A stretch of 64,000 bases of DNA from Clostridium yunnanense (GTDB taxonomy: Bacteria > Bacillota > Clostridia > Clostridiales > Clostridiaceae). The translations under genes were made by a program, and so were the position numbers. Shown piece by piece: positions 58,269 through 64,000 of the stretch. Numbering within the stretch: the first letter of the stretch is position 1; every line of letters begins with the position of its first letter. A model generated the notes under the pieces. It was given only the letters and a program-made list of their open reading frames with translations. It was not told where the DNA came from and ran no database searches. The stretch spans positions 62,001 to 126,000 of the forward strand of contig NZ_JAENHN010000023.1 of NCBI RefSeq assembly GCF_016595795.1. Reading direction: 5' to 3'.

Positions 58269-58950
58269 TCCTGTACCCCTTTCCCCAAACTGTTTTTATA
58301 TATTTAGGATTCTGCGGATCTAGCTCTAATTTACTTCTTAAATTTCTTATATGAACCATAACTGTATTGTTACAAGAATAAAAATATGGTTCATTCCAGA
58401 TACTTTCATATAAATTTTGGGCTGAAAAAATCTTTTTACGATTTTGAGACATTAATAAAAGAATATTGTACTCGATTTCCGTTAAAATAATTTCTTGTTC
58501 ATCTATTGAAACTTCATTTGACGTTGTACTTATTTTCAATCCATTAATAGTAATTAAATCTGTCACATCGATTGTTTCTTTTCCCTTATACACATAGTAT
58601 CTTCTAAGCAACGCCTTAACTCTTGATACCAATTCAGTATATGAAAATGGTTTTGAGAGATAATCATCACTTCCAGCAGAAAAGGCCATATATTTATCTG
58701 AATCTTGAGATTTTGCGGTTAGAAATAAAATAGGCGCACTTGTCTTTTCTCGAATTTCTATACAGGCTTTAAAGCCTGTTTTTTTAGGCATTACGATATC
58801 CAGTATTATTAGATCTATGCTGTCATCAACTTTGTTTATAGCGTCTTCACCATCTACTGCCTCTATTACATTGTAACCTTCACTCTCCAATAAAACTCGA
58901 ACTATTTCTCTTATCTCATCATTATCATCTGCAATTAATATATTTTTCAT
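58261..58950 (-). CDS. OmpR-family response regulator
   Basis: Receiver domain (residues 1-115) with acidic pocket ADDND, the phospho-acceptor Asp near 51 in IILDIVMPKK, and the Lys in YLSKPFS near 100. The C-terminal winged helix (about 130-229) ends TVWGKGYRIE, typical of OmpR/PhoB. 229 residues. GGAGGTG precedes the ATG. TTAAGA repeats in the divergent spacer are its likely sites. Confidence 0.95.
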   Translation of the reverse strand: MKNILIADDNDEIREIVRVLLESEGYNVIEAVDGEDAINKVDDSIDLIILDIVMPKKTGFKACIEIREKTSAPILFLTAKSQDSDKYMAFSAGSDDYLSKPFSYTELVSRVKALLRRYYVYKGKETIDVTDLITINGLKISTTSNEVSIDEQEIILTEIEYNILLLMSQNRKKIFSAQNLYESIWNEPYFYSCNNTVMVHIRNLRSKLELDPQNPKYIKTVWGKGYRIE

Positions 58951-59014
58951 AATATTTATTAATCACCTCCGCTTGCTATTAGTATATAATGCACTCCATC
59001 TTAAAGCTATAAGA

Positions 59015-59063
59015 TTAAGATGACTTAAGAATTCTTAAGATTTGACATGTACAATTCTTAAGA
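59015..59063 (+). promoter_or_regulatory. Phased TTAAGA direct repeats, candidate response-regulator sites
   Basis: TTAAGA occurs at 59015, 59025 and 59035, exactly one helical turn apart, and again at 59058. CTTAAGAATTCTTAAG (59024-59039) is also a perfect palindrome. A -35 TTGACA lies at 59042-59047. OmpR-type regulators bind direct repeats of about 10 bp, so these sites probably control the VTT operon and the regulator pair. Confidence 0.65.
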
Positions 59064-59072
59064 TGTTATAGA
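59042..59072 (+). promoter_or_regulatory. Candidate promoter of the VTT-pssA operon
   Basis: TTGACA at 59042-59047, with TATAGA at 59067-59072 (19-bp spacer). The -10 is poor and the spacer long, as expected if it needs an activator. The phased TTAAGA repeats end two bases before the -35. Confidence 0.5.
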
Positions 59073-59114
59073 TAGACTATTAATCATTAGATTCATCAAA
59101 GAAAGGAGCAAATT

Positions 59115-59840
59115 ATGCATAGAACAAAAGTTGTATTATTAAGCAAAATACTACTGGCAGTATTGGGAGTATTAGCAGTTGTATTAACTATTAAATATTT
59201 ACCATACCTAATTGAAATTACTATATCACTTGATAAATTCAGAGAATATATAATTTCAACTGGTAGATTTGGAGTTATAATATTCATTTCTTTTCAAATA
59301 CTACAAACTGTTATTGCACCTATTCCTGGTGAAGTAATTCAAGTTGCTGGTGGATATATATACGGTACACCTCTAGGATTATTATATACAGTACTAGGAA
59401 TGTTACTTGGATCTATTATAGCTTTTTATTTCACAAGATTAATAGGAGGTTCATTTATAGAAAAGCTTATTAAAAAGAAAAATTCTCAATGGATGTTAGA
59501 TATTATGGACAGCAAAAAATTCTCTATTACTTTATTTATCTTTTTTATTATACCTGGGCTACCAAAAGACTTCTTAATATATATTGCAGGCTTAACACCA
59601 ATTAAACCAGCAAAATTTTTTGGGATTTTACTTGTTAGTAGATTCCCTTGGCTCTTAGCTTCCGTTAGTATAGGCTCTAATATTCATTATGGAAACTATA
59701 TATCAACGGTAATAATTTCACTTGTAGCTTTAGTATTATTTGTACTCGTAATAATTTATAAAGACAAGCTAATAAGTAGATTATCACAGGTTAAAGAAAT
59801 TAATAAAATATGTAATTATCAATCTAAACAAGAGGAGTAG
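59115..59840 (+). CDS. TVP38/TMEM64 (VTT/DedA-like) membrane protein
   Basis: 241 residues with about five membrane helices. The VTT core is visible: IAPIPGEVIQVAGGYIYGTPLGLLYTVLGMLLG (about 75-110) and PGLPKDFLIYIAGLTP near 157. Members are linked to lipid flipping (undecaprenyl phosphate or phospholipid); the true substrate here is unknown. First gene of an operon with a phosphatidylserine synthase. GAAAGGAG before the ATG. Confidence 0.85.
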   Translation: MHRTKVVLLSKILLAVLGVLAVVLTIKYLPYLIEITISLDKFREYIISTGRFGVIIFISFQILQTVIAPIPGEVIQVAGGYIYGTPLGLLYTVLGMLLGSIIAFYFTRLIGGSFIEKLIKKKNSQWMLDIMDSKKFSITLFIFFIIPGLPKDFLIYIAGLTPIKPAKFFGILLVSRFPWLLASVSIGSNIHYGNYISTVIISLVALVLFVLVIIYKDKLISRLSQVKEINKICNYQSKQEE

Positions 59841-59844
59841 ATAT

Positions 59845-60363
59845 ATGTTGAAAAAGTATATACCAAATATATTAACGTTTATGAATTTATCATTCGGGGT
59901 TATTTCAATAATTGAAGTTTTAAATAAAAACTTTTTAGGTGCAGCCATATTTATAATATTAGCAGCTTTTGTTGATAGATATGATGGCAGGATTGCAAGA
60001 TTTTTAAATGTGCATAGTGAACTAGGAAAAGAGTTAGATTCTTTGGCAGATTTAATTTCATTTGGAGTTGCTCCAGCCATATTACTATTTGTTAAATATA
60101 TTTTCCCTACTCAAGCTTTTAGTGTTATAGGAGTTATTCTCGTACTAACTTATGTAATATGTGGTTGCTATAGACTGGCTAAATATAATGTGAGTGAATT
60201 TGATGGTACTTTTACTGGAATACCAATAACACTTGCGGGGTTTATTGTTTCAGTATTTTCTTTGTTTGTACCTACTAATAATATAGCTATAATTTTATTT
60301 AGCATTTTAACGGTAATTCTTGCTTATCTGATGATATCAAAACTTAAGTTAAAAAAGATTTAG
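59845..60363 (+). CDS. pssA: CDP-diacylglycerol-serine O-phosphatidyltransferase
   Basis: CDP-alcohol phosphatidyltransferase making phosphatidylserine in the membrane. The catalytic motif D-x2-DG-x2-AR-x8-G-x3-D-x3-D is complete in DRYDGRIAR and GKELDSLAD (about residues 44-69). The LTFMNLSFGVISI start and TYVICGCYRLAKYN are type II PssA features. 172 residues, several membrane helices. Only 4 bp follow the VTT gene. No phosphatidylserine decarboxylase lies beside it. Confidence 0.88.
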   Translation: MLKKYIPNILTFMNLSFGVISIIEVLNKNFLGAAIFIILAAFVDRYDGRIARFLNVHSELGKELDSLADLISFGVAPAILLFVKYIFPTQAFSVIGVILVLTYVICGCYRLAKYNVSEFDGTFTGIPITLAGFIVSVFSLFVPTNNIAIILFSILTVILAYLMISKLKLKKI

Positions 60364-60491
60364 TTTGAAATAGTTAGTTTAAAACAAACTTTCTAGAATA
60401 GAACTTAAAAACAAAAAAATATGTAGCAGTACATGTGTAGATTACTGATATTTAAAATAAGTATTATTGCCTAAAGAGGAGGATCTTTTGT

Positions 60492-61499
60492 ATGGAAGCA
60501 GAAAAAGAAGAATTTTGGAAAAGCGTAATAAGAACTAGTGCTGAATTCATACTTATAGCTTTAATAATATACCTTATGAGAAATTTATTTAATGTAGTTA
60601 TTTTTACATTTATATTTTCTTATCTAATGTACAACTTACAAAAATATATTGTAGATAAATCACATTTGCCAAGAACAGTAGTAATAGTTGTTTTATATGT
60701 TGTTATTGTTGGATTAATAGGATTTATTATTTATAGATATATTCCCGAAATTATAAAAGAAGTTCAGGTTATATATGGAGAAGTATCGAAAATTAACATT
60801 CCTGATCAGTGGTCTGAATATATAGAAATTTTAACTAAGCAGATCGACATATCAAAATCATATGAGACTTTTATGAATACTTTGGTTGTTACAGGTAAAA
60901 GTTTATTGCAAGGAAGTTTTAATTTATTTATTTCATTAATATTAAGTATGATTTTCATTTTAGATATAGAAAGAGTGAAGAAGTTCTTACGCAAATTTAA
61001 GACTAGTAAGGTATCTAAAATTTATAATCGTCTTGAGTATTTTGGTACAAACTTCTTAAACTCTTTTGGAAAGGTAATACAAGCTCAAATTTTAATAGCT
61101 TTAGTAAACTCTATTCTTTCTACAATAGCTTTATGGATTATGGGATTTCCACAACTAATAGGCTTAGGTTTTATGATATTTGTATTAAGTTTTATACCAG
61201 TTGCTGGTGTTATAATATCTTTAATACCACTTTCTTTAATAGCATTTAATATTGGTGGCATAATCAAATTAGTATCTGTTATTATAATGATTGTTCTATT
61301 ACATAGTTTAGAGAGTTATATATTAAATCCTAAATTAATGTCTGATAGGACCTCCTTACCAGTACCTTTTATATTTATAATACTAATTCTTGGAGAGGAA
61401 TTAATGGGCACATGGGGGTTGTTGCTAGGAATACCTTTAGTTATTTTTGCTTTGGATATTTTAGATGTTAGGATATCGGATGAGTCTAAAAAGAGTTAA
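60492..61499 (+). CDS. AI-2E family (UPF0118) membrane transporter
   Basis: 335 residues, seven or eight membrane helices. The family layout is clear: an N-terminal helix hairpin, a soluble loop with an amphipathic stretch (about 90-150), then QAQILIALVNSILSTIALWIMGFP and FIPVAGVIISLIPLSLIAF near 235. The name comes from one member said to export autoinducer-2; many others are ion antiporters, so function is open. AGGAGG before the ATG; 128 bp after pssA. Confidence 0.85.
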   Translation: MEAEKEEFWKSVIRTSAEFILIALIIYLMRNLFNVVIFTFIFSYLMYNLQKYIVDKSHLPRTVVIVVLYVVIVGLIGFIIYRYIPEIIKEVQVIYGEVSKINIPDQWSEYIEILTKQIDISKSYETFMNTLVVTGKSLLQGSFNLFISLILSMIFILDIERVKKFLRKFKTSKVSKIYNRLEYFGTNFLNSFGKVIQAQILIALVNSILSTIALWIMGFPQLIGLGFMIFVLSFIPVAGVIISLIPLSLIAFNIGGIIKLVSVIIMIVLLHSLESYILNPKLMSDRTSLPVPFIFIILILGEELMGTWGLLLGIPLVIFALDILDVRISDESKKS

Positions 61500-61598
61500 A
61501 ATTTGAGATTAATATAATAAACTAAAAAACTTAAGGACATTTTATCCTTGAGAAAGTTCAATGGTGATTTACTAAAAAGACTATAAATATATAAAACG

Positions 61599-61647
61599 TA
61601 CCCTGTAAAGTAGATATTAAAATATACTACTTTACAGGGTATTTTTT
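61599..61647 (+). terminator. Terminator after the AI-2E gene
   Basis: TACCCTGTAAAGTAG (61599-61613) pairs perfectly with CTACTTTACAGGGTA (61627-61641), then TTTTTT. Confidence 0.93.
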
Positions 61648-61750
61648 AATGTCCTTTACAAAGAGTATAGTCTAAGTAATTCTGAGAATTCTTTAATATA
61701 AATCAACTATATTATTTTAAATGCCACTGATAAAAATAAAAAATATTATA

Positions 61751-61796
61751 TTGACTCTATCACTACTACGTGATACTATATAGTAGTAGTAAGTAA
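61751..61796 (+). promoter_or_regulatory. PadR promoter with palindromic operator
   Basis: TTGACT (61751-61756), a 17-bp spacer and an extended -10 TGATACTAT (61771-61779). The perfect palindrome TACTATATAGTA (61774-61785) overlaps the -10, and flanking ACTACTA / TAGTAGT arms extend the dyad. A repressor bound here would block initiation, so PadR autoregulation is likely. Confidence 0.65.
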
Positions 61797-61838
61797 TACT
61801 GAATACCAGTAATACTAGATAGTGAAGAGGTGATATAT

Positions 61839-62162
61839 TTGGATAATATAACAGAAATGTTAAAGGGTGTACTAGAAGGCTGTGTTCTTGAGATAATCAG
61901 CTATGAGGAGATATATGGTTACGAGATTACTAAGAGGCTCAATGCACTGGGATTTTCCGATATCGTAGACGGTACAGTCTATACAATATTGGTTAGGCTA
62001 GAAAAGAATAAACTAGTAGAAACTACGAAAAAACCATCTGATATGGGACCTCCGCGAAAGTTTTTCACCCTCAATGATGCAGGACGTGAGGAATTGAAGA
62101 AGTTTTGGGAAAAGTGGGAGTTTGTATCATCAAAAATCAATGAGTTAAAGGAGAGGAAATAA
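61839..62162 (+). CDS. PadR-family transcriptional repressor
   Basis: A winged-helix PadR regulator of 107 residues: MDNITEMLKGVLEGCVLEIIS, YGYEITKRLNALGFSDIVDGTVYTILVRLEKNKLV, and GPPRKFFTLNDAGREELKKFW. The TTG at 61839, eight bases after GAAGAGG, gives the family N-terminus MDNITEMLKG; the GTG at 61830 lies in the ribosome site. It probably represses this operon until an effluxed compound binds. Its stop overlaps the next ATG by one base. Confidence 0.9.
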   Translation: MDNITEMLKGVLEGCVLEIISYEEIYGYEITKRLNALGFSDIVDGTVYTILVRLEKNKLVETTKKPSDMGPPRKFFTLNDAGREELKKFWEKWEFVSSKINELKERK

Positions 62163-62509
62163 TGAATTTTTGGGAGAAGATTACGGGAAGCGATATGACT
62201 AAAGAATTTAAAAATTTTGAAGCACGAGCGAAAGTGCTACCTGAGGATTATCAAGCTGCATGGGAAAAAATCAAGACTAATCTTTGGCAGCACTCAGATT
62301 TTACCGGTCGTAACCTCATGCCAATTCTTGATGGTGTACTTGGTCTGCTAGAAGAAACTGCTGCGGACGGTCAGAGTATACAAGAGGTTTTAGGTGAGGA
62401 TATCAAAGGCTTCTGTTCAGCGTTAGTTGGAGAAGAAGGGGCAAAGTCTTATCGTGACAAGTGGCGCGAGCAACTCAACAATAATATCGCTAAAAAGTTA
62501 GGTAAATAG
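62162..62509 (+). CDS. DUF1048-family protein, first copy
   Basis: 115-residue, all-alpha-looking soluble protein of the DUF1048 family: KVLPEDYQAAWEKIKTNLW, LDGVLGLLEETAADGQSIQEVLG, and DIKGFCSALVG. Family members usually sit between a PadR regulator and an ABC exporter, as here. Function is unknown. Translation probably couples to padR through the ATAATG overlap. Confidence 0.85.
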   Translation: MNFWEKITGSDMTKEFKNFEARAKVLPEDYQAAWEKIKTNLWQHSDFTGRNLMPILDGVLGLLEETAADGQSIQEVLGEDIKGFCSALVGEEGAKSYRDKWREQLNNNIAKKLGK

Positions 62510-62518
62510 GAGGATAAA

Positions 62519-62869
62519 ATGAGAATACAAGATATAATTGAAGGCAAAAAGGAATGGAAAGCACATGTGGCTCGTGTCAAAGCACTACCTAAAGATTATC
62601 AGATCGTTTATAAAGAAATTCAAAAATATCTTTTTAAGGTAGGACCTGTTGAACTAACTGATGGAATAGGGTTACTCTCTGGTATTATTGATCTTTTTGA
62701 AGAAGGTGCGTCCTTAGGAAAAGGTGTGTTAGAAGTGACTGGTAGTGATGTAGCGGCTTTCTGTGACGAGCTAATTAAAGACTCAAAAACTTACGCTGAC
62801 ATCTACCAAGAATCTGTTGACCAAAAAGTTAGCAAGGCCATGAAAAAGGTTACGGATAAAACAAAGTAA
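62519..62869 (+). CDS. DUF1048-family protein, second copy
   Basis: 116 residues, a paralogue of the preceding gene 9 bp downstream: RVKALPKDYQIVYKEIQKYLF, GLLSGIIDLFEEGASLGKGVLEVTG, DVAAFCDELIKD. The sequence identity is limited, so the duplication is not recent. The two may form a heterodimer; this is a guess. Confidence 0.85.
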   Translation: MRIQDIIEGKKEWKAHVARVKALPKDYQIVYKEIQKYLFKVGPVELTDGIGLLSGIIDLFEEGASLGKGVLEVTGSDVAAFCDELIKDSKTYADIYQESVDQKVSKAMKKVTDKTK

Positions 62870-62988
62870 ATTGAAAGTAGCGTAATGTTTATAGTATCTA
62901 ATGTACAACCAATTAATTACAACAATATTCTTAAACAGGACCTAAAGTTATATTGATCAACAAAAACATCAAATAAGGGGATGATAAA

Positions 62989-63177
62989 ATGTGTGAATAC
63001 CAGTGGATATTATGCCCGGTATGTGGAAACAAAACAAGGGTTAAGATAGGTGCTGATACAGTGCTTGAAAACTTCCCCCTATTTTGTCCTAAGTGTAAGC
63101 AGGAAACAATAATAAATGTAAGGAAACTTAAGGTATCAGTTATTAAAGAGCCAGACGCTAAGACGCAGAGCCGATAA
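62989..63177 (+). CDS. Small Cys-rich KTR-domain protein
   Basis: 62 residues with a zinc-ribbon pattern: WILCPVCGNKTRVKIG and PLFCPKCKQE (two CxxC pairs), then VRKLKVSVIKEPDAKTQSR. The CGNKTR and PDAKTQSR strings mark the Cys-rich KTR family, often carried by mobile elements in Firmicutes. The last codons and stop lie inside the left arm of a terminator-like hairpin. Function unknown. AAGGGGATG ribosome region. Confidence 0.82.
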   Translation: MCEYQWILCPVCGNKTRVKIGADTVLENFPLFCPKCKQETIINVRKLKVSVIKEPDAKTQSR

Positions 63178-63213
63178 CATGTGAGTGAAATCACAGTTAT
63201 CGGCTCTTTTTAC
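63167..63213 (+). terminator. Hairpin inside the operon, at the KTR stop codon
   Basis: AGAGCCGATAAC (63167-63178) pairs perfectly with GTTATCGGCTCT (63196-63207), followed by TTTTAC. It sits between the KTR and ABC genes and includes the KTR stop codon, so it may attenuate the ABC genes. Confidence 0.85.
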
Positions 63214-63238
63214 TGTAATTGTAGAGGAGGAAAATAAA

Positions 63239-64000
63239 TTGAAAAAAAATATCATACAGCTTAAAGGTGTAAAAAAGTCTTACAAAAGTGTAGAAGTACT
63301 CAGAGGAATAGATTTAGAAATAGAACAAGGAGGTATCTTTGCATTACTAGGGTCAAATGGAGCAGGAAAAACAACAATGATTAGAATTATGGCTACTTTA
63401 CTTAAAGCAGATGCTGGAAGTGTCGTAATAAATGGCTTTGATATTGAAAAAAGTCCGAGAGACATTAGAAATTCTATCAGTCTTACTGGGCAGTTTGCTG
63501 CTATTGATGAAGTTTTGACTGGACGTGAAAATCTTCAAATGATAGCAAAACTAAGGCATCTTAAAAATCCAAAACAAGTAGCAGATGAATTGATTAATCG
63601 TTTTGGTATGTCAGAGGCAGCAGACCGCAGGGTGGGGACTTACTCAGGAGGCATGAAAAGAAGAATTGATATTGCAATGAGTCTTGTGGGAAATCCAAAA
63701 ATTATTTTCTTAGATGAGCCAACAACAGGACTTGATCCAGAGGCCCGTTTAGAGGTCTGGAAGATTGTAAAAGAGTTATCGGCTAGAGGAACTACAGTAT
63801 TCTTAACAACTCAATACTTAGAGGAAGCAGAACAACTTGCAGATAAAATTGCTATTCTTCATGGTGGAAAAATAATTGCTTTAGATACACTAGAGGGATT
63901 GAAGAAATTATTTCCGCCTGCAAAGGTTGAATATGTTGAAAAACAGCCTACCTTAGAAGAAATATTCCTAACAATCATTGGTAAAGGAGAGGAAAAATAA
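63239..64000 (+). CDS. ABC transporter ATPase, DrrA-like
   Basis: ATP-binding subunit of a type II drug/antibiotic exporter. Walker A GSNGAGKTT is near residue 38, the signature SGGMKRRIDIA near 135 and Walker [16 protein letters not shown] near 155; the D-loop and H-loop (FLTTQYLEE) follow. 253 residues, shorter than DrrA (about 330), lacking most of the C-terminal extension. The TTG at 63239 follows GAGGAGGAAA; the in-frame GTG at 63185 lies in the hairpin. The stop is the last base of the window, so a permease gene is expected next. Confidence 0.9.
   Translation: MKKNIIQLKGVKKSYKSVEVLRGIDLEIEQGGIFALLGSNGAGKTTMIRIMATLLKADAGSVVINGFDIEKSPRDIRNSISLTGQFAAIDEVLTGRENLQMIAKLRHLKNPKQVADELINRFGMSEAADRRVGTYSGGMKRRIDIAMSLVGNPKIIFLDEPTTGLDPEARLEVWKIVKELSARGTTVFLTTQYLEEAEQLADKIAILHGGKIIALDTLEGLKKLFPPAKVEYVEKQPTLEEIFLTIIGKGEEK

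Larger units (their letters stand above)
61500..61838. other. Spacer holding a terminator and the PadR promoter
   Basis: It contains the AI-2E terminator (61599-61647) and, 100 bp later, the PadR promoter and palindromic operator region (61751-61796). No gene of its own. Confidence 0.7.

Noticed and set aside
56958-58950. Vancomycin-resistance type VanR/VanS system
   Set aside because: The kinase and regulator look generally like that class, but no vanH, ligase, vanX or vanY gene is nearby; neighbours are lipid-related.
60492-61499. Autoinducer-2 exporter
   Set aside because: The family name comes from one member; many relatives are ion transporters and no luxS or lsr gene is in the window.

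Overview
The window comes from an AT-rich, Gram-positive, endospore-forming clostridium, most likely Clostridium sensu stricto. The evidence is AGGAGG-type ribosome binding sites before almost every gene, a gerKA-gerKC-gerKB germinant receptor operon, a T-box leader, a rapZ-yvcK-whiA operon, a HisZ/short-HisG system, PTS and Crr-type sugar uptake, and very A+T-rich intergenic DNA. No rRNA, tRNA, CRISPR array, prophage or transposase gene was seen.

Layout. 1-3.6 kb: the tail of an unrecognised gene, then uvrA behind a promoter carrying a LexA-type SOS box. 4.0-12.1 kb: a complete ten-gene histidine operon, hisZGDCBHAFIE, ending in a strong terminator. 12.4-19.4 kb: a cell-wall and repair block (FHA protein, FtsW/RodA-type polymerase, class B PBP, uvrC, PHP phosphatase, murB). 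19.7-23.5 kb: the gerK operon. 23.6-25.5 kb: an archaeal-type aspartyl-tRNA synthetase behind a T-box leader plus a second, headless T-box module. 26.0-29.2 kb: rapZ-yvcK-whiA. 29.5-42.3 kb: a DUF4349 lipoprotein, a GalT-like HIT protein, dnaE, pfkA, pyk, a small SHOCT-like membrane protein, a DUF1540 protein and an RlmD-type rRNA methyltransferase. 42.4-45.9 kb: an accessory stretch (EreA/ChaN-like protein, esterase, AraC-type regulator, short-chain dehydrogenase). 46.2-52.1 kb: an alpha-glucoside utilisation locus (RpiR regulator, PTS EIICB, 6-phospho-alpha-glucosidase, EIIA, MFS permease). 52.2-56.7 kb: a heterodimeric ABC exporter diverging from its probable MerR regulator. 57.0-61.5 kb: an OmpR-type two-component pair diverging from a VTT protein, a phosphatidylserine synthase and an AI-2E family protein. 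61.8-64.0 kb: a PadR-DUF1048-DUF1048-KTR-ABC ATPase drug-efflux type operon that runs off the end.

The structure the genes do not explain is a set of short intergenic repeats in at least four families, here called R1 to R4. R1 is 95-96 bp with terminal inverted repeats, begins 1-8 nt after a stop codon, and shows compensatory changes in its inner stem. R2 is 83-85 bp in its short form with TTACTGTATAG-type ends and starts at the U-run of a terminator. R3 is about 90 bp, often follows R2, and ends in its own terminator-like hairpin. R4 has AATTAAGTGGTTAT-type ends and ranges from 45 to 196 bp. The other notable signals are the tandem T-box before aspS, a 10-bp-phased TTAAGA array between the two-component genes and the VTT operon, and a 19-bp-spacer MerR promoter.

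All functional calls are by eye from motifs and context; no database search was run.
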